Assembly (NCBI GenBank): GCA_963779735.1
Contig: CAVZZJ010000013.1
Location: forward strand, 1-64,000
Length of the DNA stretch: 64,000 nt
Origin: Bog-473 sp963779735
Lineage (GTDB): Bacteria; Actinomycetota; Acidimicrobiia; Acidimicrobiales; RAAP-2
Direction of reading: 5' to 3'
Below the pieces are notes generated by a model. That model saw nothing but the letters and a program-made list of their open reading frames with translations. It made no database searches and was not told the DNA's origin. Below, piece by piece: positions 17,211 through 25,725 of the stretch (the first letter of the stretch is position 1; every line of letters begins with the position of its first letter). The translations under genes and the position numbers were made by a program.

Positions 17211-18401
17211 GTGGGGACCGAGCGTTTGGATATCAACTTTTTCGACCGGGCAGTGATCGAGGATCCGTTCGGGCTCTACGAAGAGGTCCGCTCTGCCGGG
17301 CGGGTGGTGTGGAACGACGTCCTCCAGGCGTGGATGATGCCAGGCTACGACGATTGCAAGGCCGTGCTCAGCGACCCGCTCCGGTTCTCCAATGCCCACT
17401 ACCGCGACCCGGCCAAAGTCTGGTGGTTCGAAGCACCGAACATGGTGATGGTAGAGCCACCCGAGCACCATCGGCTACGCAACCCGCTGGCGCCCATGTT
17501 CACCCGCTCGGCGGTGGCCCGGTTGGAGGAGTTCGTGGGCGGCATCGTCGACGACTTGATCGAACCCCTAGTCGGTGCGGGTGAGGAATTCGACATCATC
17601 AGCGACTTCACCATGATCCCCACGGTCGTCCTGGCCGAAATGATCGGGGTGGCCGACGAGCGTCGGGAGGACTTTCGCCGATGGTCGAGCACCATCGCCG
17701 GTTCTCTCGCCTACGGCAACGAGGATCCGGAGGCCCTGGTGCGGATGCGGGCGGCCAGCGACGAGTTGTCGGCGTACCTCTCCGAAGAATTCGAACGCCA
17801 CCGGGTCGAAGAACCCGACGACCTGCTGACCGACATGCTGCACCTCCCCCAGGACCTGCGCATGAGCGACGCGGAGATCCGCTCGGCCATTTCAGTTCTG
17901 CTCCTCGCCGGCTACGACACGACCGCCAAGTTGATGTCGAACTGCCTGGTGGTATTCGAGCGACACCCGGATCAGCGGCGCCTCGTAGCCGAGGATCCGT
18001 CACTGCTGCCGGCCGCCATCGAGGAAGTGCTTCGCTGGTCTGGGGTGCTCCAGGGCGTCCTGCGCACGGTCGAGCAGGACACCGAGATTGCCGGCACGGC
18101 GATATCGGAAGGCCAGTTCATCTGCACCATGCCCGCCGCTGCCAACCGTGACCCCGGCCGGTGGACGAACCCCGGGAGCTTCGACGTCCGACGCGAGCCG
18201 CGGGCCCATCTCGGCTTCGGGTACGGCCCTCACCTCTGCATCGGAGCGCCGCTGGCCCGACTCGAGACCCGGATTGCCCTCGAACGCCTGCTCCGGCTCG
18301 CTCCCAACTACATCCTCCGGGATGTGGACTACGGCCCGGCGTGGTTCATCCGGGGGCCTCAGCGGGGCCTGCTCCGGGTTCCCGCCCCTGCGCACGCCTA
18401 G
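17211..18401 (+). CDS. Cytochrome P450
   Basis: The 396-residue complete P450 starts at GTG 17211 with GGGGGAAGG about 8 nt upstream. Features: I-helix SVLLLAGYDTTAKLMSNCL, K-helix EEVLRWSGVLQGVLRT, meander AANRDPGRW and heme loop HLGFGYGPHLCIGAPLARLE. It is followed on the same strand by an alpha/beta hydrolase (53-bp gap) and an LLM oxidoreductase, so a three-gene transcript is likely. The hydrophobic active-site features are typical of terpenoid or steroid hydroxylases, but substrate is not readable. Confidence 0.95.
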   Translation: MGTERLDINFFDRAVIEDPFGLYEEVRSAGRVVWNDVLQAWMMPGYDDCKAVLSDPLRFSNAHYRDPAKVWWFEAPNMVMVEPPEHHRLRNPLAPMFTRSAVARLEEFVGGIVDDLIEPLVGAGEEFDIISDFTMIPTVVLAEMIGVADERREDFRRWSSTIAGSLAYGNEDPEALVRMRAASDELSAYLSEEFERHRVEEPDDLLTDMLHLPQDLRMSDAEIRSAISVLLLAGYDTTAKLMSNCLVVFERHPDQRRLVAEDPSLLPAAIEEVLRWSGVLQGVLRTVEQDTEIAGTAISEGQFICTMPAAANRDPGRWTNPGSFDVRREPRAHLGFGYGPHLCIGAPLARLETRIALERLLRLAPNYILRDVDYGPAWFIRGPQRGLLRVPAPAHA

Positions 18402-18454
18402 TCGGAGTGTCTTGTCCCGATTGACCATCCCTTTCAGATAGGAGGAACTTGGAA

Positions 18455-19279
18455 ATGGGCGCGATAACCACAAGCGACGGAACCGAGATCTTCTACAAGG
18501 ACTGGGGCTCGGGGCAAGCGATCGTGTTCAGTCACGGCTGGCCGCTTTCCGCCGACGACTGGGACACCCAGATGCTGTTCTTCCTGCGCCACGGCTACCG
18601 GGTCATCGCCCACGACCGGCGGGGGCACGGCCGCTCTTCGCAGACCAGCAATGGGCACGACATGGACCACTACGCCGACGACCTGGCCGCACTGACCGCA
18701 CATCTCGATCTCCACGACGCCGTCCACGTCGGCCACTCGACCGGAGGTGGCGAGGTCGTCCACTACATCGCCCGGCATGGCGAGAGCCGCGTGTCGAAGG
18801 CGGTACTCATCAGTTCGGTACCGCCGCTCATGGTGCAAACCGACGCCAACCCCGGTGGCCTGCCGAAGAGCGTGTTCGACGATCTGCAGGCCCAACTGGC
18901 CGCTAACCGATCCGAGTTCTATAGGGCCCTGCCGTCGGGACCCTTCTACGGGTTCAACCGGCCCGGCGTCGAACCCTCCGAAGCGATCATCGAGAACTGG
19001 TGGCGGCAGGGGATGATGGGGGGAGCCAAGGCACACTACGACGGCATCGTCGCCTTCTCTCAGACCGACTTCACCGAGGACCTCAAGAAAATAACTGTGC
19101 CGGTGCTGGTGATGCACGGAGACGACGATCAGATCGTCCCCTACGCTGACTCCGGCCCGCTGTCCGCGCAGCTCGTGCAGAACGGGACGCTGAAGACCTA
19201 CCCCGGATTCCCACACGGCATGCCGACCACCCAAGCGGAGACGATCAACACCGATCTGCTGGCCTTCATTGCGTCGTGA
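18455..19279 (+). CDS. Alpha/beta hydrolase, non-heme chloroperoxidase type
   Basis: The 274-residue protein has the oxyanion-loop FSHGWPLSADDWDTQ, RVIAHDRRGHGRSSQ, a nucleophile elbow GHSTGG (Ser about residue 95), the acid in VLVMHGDDDQIVPY and the His in FPHGMPTTQ. It matches cofactor-free haloperoxidase/esterase enzymes. ATG 18455 has GGAGGA 8 nt upstream, so the in-frame TTG two codons earlier is rejected. It lies between a P450 and an LLM oxidoreductase in a probable operon, which suggests ester or lactone hydrolysis in the same pathway. Confidence 0.92.
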   Translation: MGAITTSDGTEIFYKDWGSGQAIVFSHGWPLSADDWDTQMLFFLRHGYRVIAHDRRGHGRSSQTSNGHDMDHYADDLAALTAHLDLHDAVHVGHSTGGGEVVHYIARHGESRVSKAVLISSVPPLMVQTDANPGGLPKSVFDDLQAQLAANRSEFYRALPSGPFYGFNRPGVEPSEAIIENWWRQGMMGGAKAHYDGIVAFSQTDFTEDLKKITVPVLVMHGDDDQIVPYADSGPLSAQLVQNGTLKTYPGFPHGMPTTQAETINTDLLAFIAS

Positions 19280-19361
19280 GGCCACAGAACCTCTGCGCGG
19301 CGCAGCGTTGCCGAGCATCGGCAACAGACGCCGATTTCAAAGCCACAGTGGGCCACCTCGG

Positions 19362-20264
19362 ATGAAATTCGGGTTCGCTGTTCCCGCGTATGGCGAGCAC
19401 GCGGACGGCGGTCGGATCCGGGAATTGCTCGTCGCAGCCGACGATCTCGGGTTCGACTCAGCGTGGTTCCCCGACCATGTCGCCTTGCCCGACTACGCGG
19501 CGGACGCGCTTCCTCCACCGGTTCTCGAACCACTGGCCGCATGTGCATGGGGTCTGGGTCTCACCCATCGGCTGCGATTCGGCACCGATGTGCTGGTCGC
19601 CCCCTACCGCAATCCCTTGGTCGTTGCAGCTATGACCGGCACGCTCGGGAGGCTGGCCGCTGCTCGACTCATCCTGGGTGTCGGCATCGGCTACCTCAGG
19701 GGCGAGTTCGAGGTGTTGGGTGTGGGCCCTTACGAGTCCCGAGCACGGATCACGGAGGACTTCCTCCGGGTTCAACGCTCGACACCCGACGGCTTCTCGG
19801 TGGTCTCGCCGACATCACCGGTGCCGCTGTGGGTTGGCGGCAACGGCGTGGCCGCCCAGCGCAGGGCGGCATTGCTCGGCGACGGGTGGCACCCGCTGTG
19901 GATGCCCGACCGAACGTACGCCGAGGCTCGCAAGCGGATCCTCGACACACGGAGGGCCGCCGGTCTCACAGAGGAGTTCACCTTCTCGTACAGCTGCAGC
20001 GCCACGAAGGTACTGCTCGAGACTCCGCAAGGGTGGCCACCCCCGCGGGCACGGGCGCCCAGGGGATCGGAGTTCCGTTACGCCCCCGAGATGTGGGTCG
20101 ACGGAGACAACCGCCCACGGCTCGTCGGTACCCCAGACCAGGTGATCGCCGACCTCCGGCTCTTGCAGGTCGCCGGAGTCGAACACGTCACCCTACGATT
20201 CGCGTCAACCGAGGTCGGCGATCTCGAACGATTCGTCGAAGAGATACGACCTGCCTTCTCGTAG
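19362..20264 (+). CDS. LLM class F420-type oxidoreductase
   Basis: The protein opens MKFGFAVPAYGEHADG and carries DLGFDSAWFPDHVALPDY, HRLRFGTDVLVAPYRNPLVV, AARLILGVGIGYLRGEFEVLG and VPLWVGGNGVAAQRRAALLG, the standard LLM oxidoreductase landmarks. The length (300 residues) is normal. The frame is open upstream into the hydrolase gene, but this ATG aligns with family starts. It is the second of three LLM genes in the window and the last of the P450-hydrolase-LLM group. The aldolase gene converges from the other side with a 42-bp gap. Confidence 0.92.
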   Translation: MKFGFAVPAYGEHADGGRIRELLVAADDLGFDSAWFPDHVALPDYAADALPPPVLEPLAACAWGLGLTHRLRFGTDVLVAPYRNPLVVAAMTGTLGRLAAARLILGVGIGYLRGEFEVLGVGPYESRARITEDFLRVQRSTPDGFSVVSPTSPVPLWVGGNGVAAQRRAALLGDGWHPLWMPDRTYAEARKRILDTRRAAGLTEEFTFSYSCSATKVLLETPQGWPPPRARAPRGSEFRYAPEMWVDGDNRPRLVGTPDQVIADLRLLQVAGVEHVTLRFASTEVGDLERFVEEIRPAFS

Positions 20265-20306
20265 CGTGAACACCGTTACAAAGGCAGGTGGCGCTTCGTC
20301 TCGCCG

Positions 20307-21323
20307 TCAGTCGTCAAGGAGGCCTGCGTTCACGTAGGCCTCCCTTATTCTCGCCTTCTGCTCGTCGGTCAGCTTGAGCTGGGGCGGGCGCGAGTGGGGG
20401 TAGTCGCCAACGGGGAGCCCCAGGAGCTGCCCGCAGTACTTGAACGCGGATCCGAAGTGAGTCAAGTAGCCGGGGCGCTGCGGAAGCTCGGTGTAGGTCA
20501 GGCCGTGGGCGCCGGGTCCGTCGACGTTCGCGTTGAAGTAGTACTCGCGCGCCTCGTCGAGCTTGCCCTCCAGGACCAGGTTGAACCAGTTCGTGTAGCG
20601 CTTGTCGCTGGGTGTCTCTGTCAGGTATGCCATCCCGCCGAGGATGCACGGGCCCTGCAGACCCTGCTGCACGTAGCCGGCGAGGTAGAGGGCGCTGGGG
20701 CTACCGCTCACGTCCCACACGACCAGCGCACCGGGGACCAACTTGGACACCGCAATACCGTGGCCGGGCGTCGTGGCGGGGTCCTTGATGGCGCACATCG
20801 CCGGGATCTCCTCGGCGACCCGTGCGACCTCGGCCGGCGTCATCTCGTACCCGGACGATGGGGAGTTGAACATCCCGAGAGCGATGTCCGTGCGATCGGC
20901 GACGTACTTGAAGAACTCGAGCATGCCGGGCCCACCGTGGGCCTCCATGACCGGATTCTGCACGTAACAGATGTCGGCGCCGATCTCCTGGGCGTGGAGC
21001 GTGAGCTCGACGGTGTCCTTGGCGCTCAGCGCCACGGTGCACACCTGAAGGAACGCCGACGGCTTTATGCGGCGGGCCTCCTCTACGGCGACCTCGGCCA
21101 GCTTCTTCCGCTCGCCCATCGTGAGCGCCCACCACTCGGCGAGTCCGCTGGTGAGCCAGAGGCCGTCGTGGTCGAGGTCGGCGAGGCAGTAGCGGACGAG
21201 CGCCCGGTAGGCGTCGTAGTCGATGTCGTCACCGTGCTCGCCGCTGAAGGGCGTGATGAGGGAGTCGGCGATGCCGCGCAGGTGCACCTGTGCCCACTCC
21301 CTCGCTTCGCTTGCTCGTGCCAT
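20307..21323 (-). CDS. DapA/NahE-superfamily aldolase, second copy
   Basis: The 338-residue protein is a clear relative of the product at 10695: MARASEAREWAQVHLRGIAD then SLITPF at the start, a Schiff-base Lys in MCAIKDPATTP, and FNSP in place of the DHDPS YNxP motif, with the GTTGE loop reading TSGLAEWWALT. AAAGGAG precedes the ATG at 21323. Only 13 bp separate it from the upstream unknown gene at 21337, so the two form an operon. It probably cleaves or condenses pyruvate-containing intermediates rather than making lysine. Confidence 0.85.
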   Translation of the reverse strand: MARASEAREWAQVHLRGIADSLITPFSGEHGDDIDYDAYRALVRYCLADLDHDGLWLTSGLAEWWALTMGERKKLAEVAVEEARRIKPSAFLQVCTVALSAKDTVELTLHAQEIGADICYVQNPVMEAHGGPGMLEFFKYVADRTDIALGMFNSPSSGYEMTPAEVARVAEEIPAMCAIKDPATTPGHGIAVSKLVPGALVVWDVSGSPSALYLAGYVQQGLQGPCILGGMAYLTETPSDKRYTNWFNLVLEGKLDEAREYYFNANVDGPGAHGLTYTELPQRPGYLTHFGSAFKYCGQLLGLPVGDYPHSRPPQLKLTDEQKARIREAYVNAGLLDD

Positions 21324-21336
21324 CAATGCGCTCCTT

Positions 21337-22590
21337 TCAGGGCCCAACGGATTCGGACAGGTCGAACGTCCAGCTGGCGGTCCGGCCAAAGCGGCTCAAC
21401 CCCACCACGTCGGGCTCGGTGCGGCCGGTGGCCGCCGAGCCGACGCCGAACTCCATGTGGACCCGGTTGCCGTCAACCGCGATGCTCACGCCGGTCGCCT
21501 CGTAGCCCAGGCCGCCGGCCGTTCCTTCCACGAGGCCGGTGGCCCCACGGGTGAGCGAGCCACACCAGCCCGGATGATCGGGATCGACCAGGCCGTCGGC
21601 GCTAGCCGCCAGATCGCAGGTGACGTGGTCGCCTTCCACGGTGACGGTCCGGTCGAAGCCCGGCGGCAGCATCGGCGTGAACCCGAGCACGGTGCCCACC
21701 GCCTCGGCGCCCGTCGCGAGGTCGAACACGCCGGGGAGGCGTTCGGCGGCGATCCACGACGCGCCGAGCCACGCTTCGTCCATGATGGCGCGAGCCGCAT
21801 CCTCTCCGATGCGCTCGGCGACCGTCGCCTGCAACGAAGCGGCGAGGAGGTGGGCCTGCATCTGGAACTCTCGGGCAGCGGCGGCCAGCGCCGGGTCCGC
21901 GAAGTCACGCAACCGGAATTTGGGATCGAAGGCACCCCGATAGTCGTTGCGACCGGTGGTGCCCCTGTCGGCGATGGCGTTCGGCACCTTGGCCAGCGGG
22001 AGTTTCGACATGCGCTGGGTCAGCGCAATCGGTCCCACCGGGTCGTTGGCCTCGTCAATGACGATCGTCCAGTGGCAGTGGGGGTGACGGTCAGCGGGCA
22101 CGCGCGGCGGGCGGTGGATCGGTCGGATCTGCGCCCGCGGGTTCGTGGCCAGCGCCGTCGCGTCGAATGTCGGATCCTCAATGGTATGGCACATGTTGAA
22201 CACCTGCGCCTCGCCGAGCGGCTCTATGTCCATCAGGGCTCCACAGTGGAGGAGCCAGAACTCGCCATGCATCGGATCGGTCATACTGTAGGCGACGTCC
22301 ATGTACTCGTGGCAGAAACCCACGTCCAGCTGCAGCGCCTTCATGATCGCCGGCACGTCGTCACCCTCGATGCCCATCACCCGGCGCATGCGCTCGGTGT
22401 AGACCGGGCTGACGCCCATCCATTGGTCGATGTTCACCGCCGTGCTGGCGCTCTCGTCCAGCCCGCCACGCATCGCGAGCGTGACCCCCTGCGACTTGAC
22501 GCCGTGGAAACCGCTCAGCATGTACTCGTGCGCCGCCGCCAGGAGCTGGGGCCGTGACAACGAGTCGAGATCTGCAAACCCTTGAGCCAC
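21337..22590 (-). CDS. Uncharacterised 417-residue protein, operon partner of the aldolase
   Basis: I do not recognise a named family with confidence. The N-terminal half has conserved-looking Cys/His segments: LDVGFCHEYMDVAYSMTDPM, HGEFWLLHCGALMDIEPLG, VFNMCHTIEDPTFDATA, RHPHCHWTIVIDEANDP. The C-terminal half is beta-rich (FDRTVTVEGDHVTCDLA, GVSIAVDGNRVHMEFGVGSA). There is no signal peptide or membrane helix. GGGGGAG precedes the GTG at 22590. A distant relation to the ATC-hydrolase (L-2-amino-thiazoline-4-carboxylate hydrolase) domain is possible but weak. Tight linkage to the aldolase suggests a role in the same catabolic step. Confidence 0.7.
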   Translation of the reverse strand: MAQGFADLDSLSRPQLLAAAHEYMLSGFHGVKSQGVTLAMRGGLDESASTAVNIDQWMGVSPVYTERMRRVMGIEGDDVPAIMKALQLDVGFCHEYMDVAYSMTDPMHGEFWLLHCGALMDIEPLGEAQVFNMCHTIEDPTFDATALATNPRAQIRPIHRPPRVPADRHPHCHWTIVIDEANDPVGPIALTQRMSKLPLAKVPNAIADRGTTGRNDYRGAFDPKFRLRDFADPALAAAAREFQMQAHLLAASLQATVAERIGEDAARAIMDEAWLGASWIAAERLPGVFDLATGAEAVGTVLGFTPMLPPGFDRTVTVEGDHVTCDLAASADGLVDPDHPGWCGSLTRGATGLVEGTAGGLGYEATGVSIAVDGNRVHMEFGVGSAATGRTEPDVVGLSRFGRTASWTFDLSESVGP

Positions 22591-22718
22591 TACTCCCCCA
22601 CTTCCCTACGGAGCGAACCGCACCCGCTCAACTGGCTGCCAGCGTGCCACAAACCTAGACAGGTGTCCAAGTTCAGGGTGTTGTGACCTGCCCGGACGCC
22701 CCACCCTTGCCAGACAAA

Positions 22719-22744
22719 TATAATGATTATAAAATAACTATTAT
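22719..22744. promoter_or_regulatory. Two overlapping-promoter AT palindromes, probable MarR operator
   Basis: TATAATGATTATA (22719-22731) is a perfect 13-bp palindrome that also contains a consensus -10 hexamer TATAAT. ATAA-CTA-TTAT (22734-22744) is a second inverted repeat running into the likely ATG at 22743. Such AT-rich dyads directly over the promoter are typical MarR-family sites, and a MarR gene is the second gene of this operon. Autoregulation is inferred. No good -35 is visible. Confidence 0.55.
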
Positions 22745-24218
22745 GGTTACATCACGGACTGAGCCGAGCCCGACCGGGATCGATGCGCTGAGCCGTCGGC
22801 GACGCATCGGCATCCTGCTCATCTGCTCCATGAGCCTCCTCATCGTGGGGCTTGACGTCACCATCGTCAACGTCGCCCTGCCCTCCATCGGCCGGGACTT
22901 CCATGCGCCCCTGTCGGGTCTGCAGTGGACCGTGGACGCCTACACCCTGGTGCTGGCCAGCCTGCTCATGCTCTCAGGTTCGACCGCCGACCGGCTCGGG
23001 CGTCGCCGCACCTTCGTCATCGGGCTGCTCACCTTCGCGGCGGGCTCACTCCTCTGCAGCGTGGCCCCCACCCTGACCACCCTCGTCATCTTCCGCATGG
23101 TCCAGGCCGTGGGCGGGTCGATGCTGAATCCCGTGGCCATGTCGATCATCACCAACACCTTCACCGTCCCCCGCGAACGCGCCCAGGCCATCGGCGTCTG
23201 GGCCGCCGTGGTCGGGGTATCGATGGCGCTCGGCCCGGTGGTGGGCGGCCTGCTGGTGACCTCGGTCGGCTGGCGGGCGATCTTCTGGATCAACATCCCC
23301 ATCGGCTTGACCGCCGTGGTCCTTACCCTGCGCTACATCCCCGAATCCAAGGCACCGGTGCCGAGGAAGGTCGACGTCCCTGGTCAGGTGCTCGTGATCG
23401 CGCTTCTGTCCTCGCTCACGTACGGCATCATCGAAGCCCCCGACCGGGGCTGGTCGTCCCCCCTCATCGTCGGCGCCTTCCTGGTCGCCGCCGTGTCGCT
23501 CGGTGCACTCTTGCTCTGGGAACGCCGGGTCAGCGACCCGCTTGTCGACCTGCGCTTCTTCCGATCCGTGCCGTTCTCTTCTGCCGCGGTCATCGCCGTT
23601 GCGGCCTTCGCCGCCCTCGGTGGTTTCCTCTTCCTCAACACCCTCTACCTCCAAGATGTGCGTGGGCTCTCCCCGCTGCAGGCCGGCATCGATACCCTGC
23701 CCATGGCGGCAATGACCATGCTTCTCCCGCCGATCTCGGGCCGAATCGTCGGGCGGCGCGGGGGTCGGATCCCCTTGGTCATAGCCGGGACTGCTCTATT
23801 CGCCTCCTGCTTCATGCTGGTCGGGCTTAGCGCCACGACCCCTTTCACATGGTTGTTCGCCGCGTACGTGATCTTCGGCATCGGCTTTGGCTTCGTGAAC
23901 GCGCCTATCACCAATGCTGCTGTTTCGGGCATGCCCAGGTCCCAGGCCGGCGTGGCTTCGGCCATCGCCTCCACGTCGCGCCAGATCGGCCAGACCCTGG
24001 GCGTGGCAGTCGTCGGTTCACTGGTGTCCACCTCGTTGCAGAAAGGGGACTACCTCAACTTCGCGCTAGCTAGTCGGGCGGCCTGGTGGGTCCTGGCCGG
24101 ATGCGGGGCCGTCGTATTGGTCCTCGGCATCGTCGCCACGTCTCCGTGGGCCCGGTCCACGGCGCGGCGCACGGCCGAGTCCATCAATCCCGAGTTTCTG
24201 CAAGCAAGCCCAGCATGA
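22743..24218 (+). CDS. DHA2-family (14-TMS) MFS efflux transporter
   Basis: The EmrB/QacA-type drug:H+ antiporter has motif D1 LLIVGLDVTIVNVALPSIGR in the first helix, motif A between helices 2 and 3 (STADRLGRRRTF), motif C-like VGVSMALGPVVGGLLVTSVG and about 14 hydrophobic segments over 491 residues. ATG 22743 is preferred; the frame is open 20 codons upstream through the AT-rich operator. The MarR gene follows with an ATGA overlap, so the pair is a self-regulated export operon. It probably removes toxic substrates or intermediates of the surrounding catabolic genes. Confidence 0.92.
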   Translation: MVTSRTEPSPTGIDALSRRRRIGILLICSMSLLIVGLDVTIVNVALPSIGRDFHAPLSGLQWTVDAYTLVLASLLMLSGSTADRLGRRRTFVIGLLTFAAGSLLCSVAPTLTTLVIFRMVQAVGGSMLNPVAMSIITNTFTVPRERAQAIGVWAAVVGVSMALGPVVGGLLVTSVGWRAIFWINIPIGLTAVVLTLRYIPESKAPVPRKVDVPGQVLVIALLSSLTYGIIEAPDRGWSSPLIVGAFLVAAVSLGALLLWERRVSDPLVDLRFFRSVPFSSAAVIAVAAFAALGGFLFLNTLYLQDVRGLSPLQAGIDTLPMAAMTMLLPPISGRIVGRRGGRIPLVIAGTALFASCFMLVGLSATTPFTWLFAAYVIFGIGFGFVNAPITNAAVSGMPRSQAGVASAIASTSRQIGQTLGVAVVGSLVSTSLQKGDYLNFALASRAAWWVLAGCGAVVLVLGIVATSPWARSTARRTAESINPEFLQASPA

Positions 24219-24658
24219 AAGCGCCGAGGACGCGACGCGAACGTGCCGCCCGCGAGGCCTGGCAAGCGATGGCCGATCTGGTGCTGGACAACCAACGGCG
24301 ACGAGAAGTCAGCGATCGGGTGAGCCTCAGCTTCGGAAAGATCAGGGCGCTGCGACGGATCGCCAACCGACCGATGTCCATGCGGGAGCTGGCCGCCCTC
24401 CTCGGCGTGGACCCGCCCAACCTGACGACGGTGGTCGATGAACTCGAGCGGTCGGGCCTGGTGGAGCGCCAGGCCCATCCCACCGACCGGCGGATCAAGC
24501 TTGTCAGGGCCACCGATTCCGGAATGGCGCTCGCGCAACAGGCCCAGGAAATCCTCGACATGCCACCGGTGGGCCTGTCCGAACTGCCCGCGGACGACCT
24601 TGAGGACCTGGTGCGAATCCTCTCCCGCATCCGACCGGATCGAGACCCCCGTAGGTGA
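24215..24658 (+). CDS. MarR-family transcriptional regulator
   Basis: The 147-residue winged-helix protein has the HTH segment SMRELAALLGVDPPNLTTVV followed by DELERSGLVERQAHPTDRR, the MarR wing signature D-x-R, and flanking dimerisation helices. It starts at ATG 24215 inside the stop of the transporter gene (ATGA), so the two are translationally coupled. It probably represses its own operon at the palindromes at 22719-22744, with relief by a phenolic or lipophilic ligand, as is usual for MarR/EmrR systems. Confidence 0.9.
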   Translation: MKAPRTRRERAAREAWQAMADLVLDNQRRREVSDRVSLSFGKIRALRRIANRPMSMRELAALLGVDPPNLTTVVDELERSGLVERQAHPTDRRIKLVRATDSGMALAQQAQEILDMPPVGLSELPADDLEDLVRILSRIRPDRDPRR

Positions 24659-24797
24659 GCAAGGCGGCCGCTTGCGGGGTGACGTTTCTCGGGTGTGGGT
24701 CGTGCCCAATCTGCGTGATTCATTCTCAGGTCGCTAGTCCGGCGCTTCGGTCGACTCCTATGATTGACCCATCGACGCCAAGAAGGAACTCACCAAC

Positions 24798-25664
24798 GTG
24801 AAGCACCGCGCCGGGCAGCGCCGCAACTCTTCATCACGGTCAGGCGAAATTCCGACGCCGGATCGTGGCCATCTTCCACTAATCCGTCGCATCTTCGCCG
24901 AGCCACTCGCCGCGAAGGTCCCCGAGATCATCATCTTGTTCTGGGTGATCAAGATCCTCACGACGGCCGGTGGCGAAGCAACGTCGGACTATCTAAAGAC
25001 GTGGGGAAACATCAAGGGTGGGGGGACCGAAGTCGCCCTGTTCGTCATCGGGCTGGCGCTGCAGTTCGGGACCCGACGGTACCAGGCCATCGCCTACTGG
25101 TTCTTGGCCTATGCCATCGCCATCTTCGGCACCGGCGTGTCCGACTTCCTCCATCTCGATGTCGGCATTCCCTACGCGGGCACCACCGCCTTGTGGGCGG
25201 TCGTGCTGATCGCCATCTTTTGGGTATGGCACCACCTCGAGGGAACGCTGTCCATCCACAGCATCACCACGCAGAGGCGAGAGTGTTTCTACTGGGCGAC
25301 CGTGTTCGCCACGTTCGCTCTCGGCACGGCGCTGGGGGACTTCACGGCGACTGCCCTAGGATTGGGCTATCTGGCTTCGGGCATCCTCTTCGGGGTCGTC
25401 ATCCTGATTCCGTTCATAGCCTGGCGCTACCTGGGCTTGAACGGGGTCACCGCCTTCTGGCTTGCCTATGTCGTGACGCGCCCCCTCGGCGCCTCCTTCG
25501 CCGACTACATCAGCAAGCCGCAAGCCATGAGTGGGATCGGATTCGGAGACGGCCCGACCGCAGTGGTCTTCACCGTGGCCGTCGCCGTCCTCGTGCTCTA
25601 CCTCGCCATCGCTCGCCCGGACATACAGCGGGCAAGCACACCCCTGCGTGATCAGGAGCGCTGA
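24798..25664 (+). CDS. COG4705-type multi-spanning membrane protein
   Basis: After a basic, Ser-rich N-terminus, about eight hydrophobic helices follow. Conserved-looking segments include KVPEIIILFWVIKILTTAGG with EATSDYL, FATFALGTALGDFTATALGL and AYVVTRPLGASFADY. These match a family of uncharacterised membrane-anchored proteins (COG4705), where the repeated GEA(T/A)SD and G(T)A-x-GD motifs probably line a pore or ligand site. AAGGAA precedes the GTG at 24798. Molecular function is unknown. It is single on the plus strand, converging with the PhyH gene. Confidence 0.8.
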   Translation: MKHRAGQRRNSSSRSGEIPTPDRGHLPLIRRIFAEPLAAKVPEIIILFWVIKILTTAGGEATSDYLKTWGNIKGGGTEVALFVIGLALQFGTRRYQAIAYWFLAYAIAIFGTGVSDFLHLDVGIPYAGTTALWAVVLIAIFWVWHHLEGTLSIHSITTQRRECFYWATVFATFALGTALGDFTATALGLGYLASGILFGVVILIPFIAWRYLGLNGVTAFWLAYVVTRPLGASFADYISKPQAMSGIGFGDGPTAVVFTVAVAVLVLYLAIARPDIQRASTPLRDQER

Positions 25665-25725
25665 CGCTCGTCGCAACTTCGCCGCCTCTTCCCGAAGAAA
25701 CGACGCTCGATTAGGAACCTCGACG

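Noticed and set aside
20307..21323. Lysine-biosynthesis dapA
   Set aside because: The GTTGE and YNxP motifs are altered, the length is over 330 residues, and the neighbours are catabolic.
21223..22557. 444-codon plus-strand frame opposite the aldolase and its partner
   Set aside because: His/Arg/Gly-rich shadow of the minus-strand genes, created by GC-rich codon bias; no recognisable domain.
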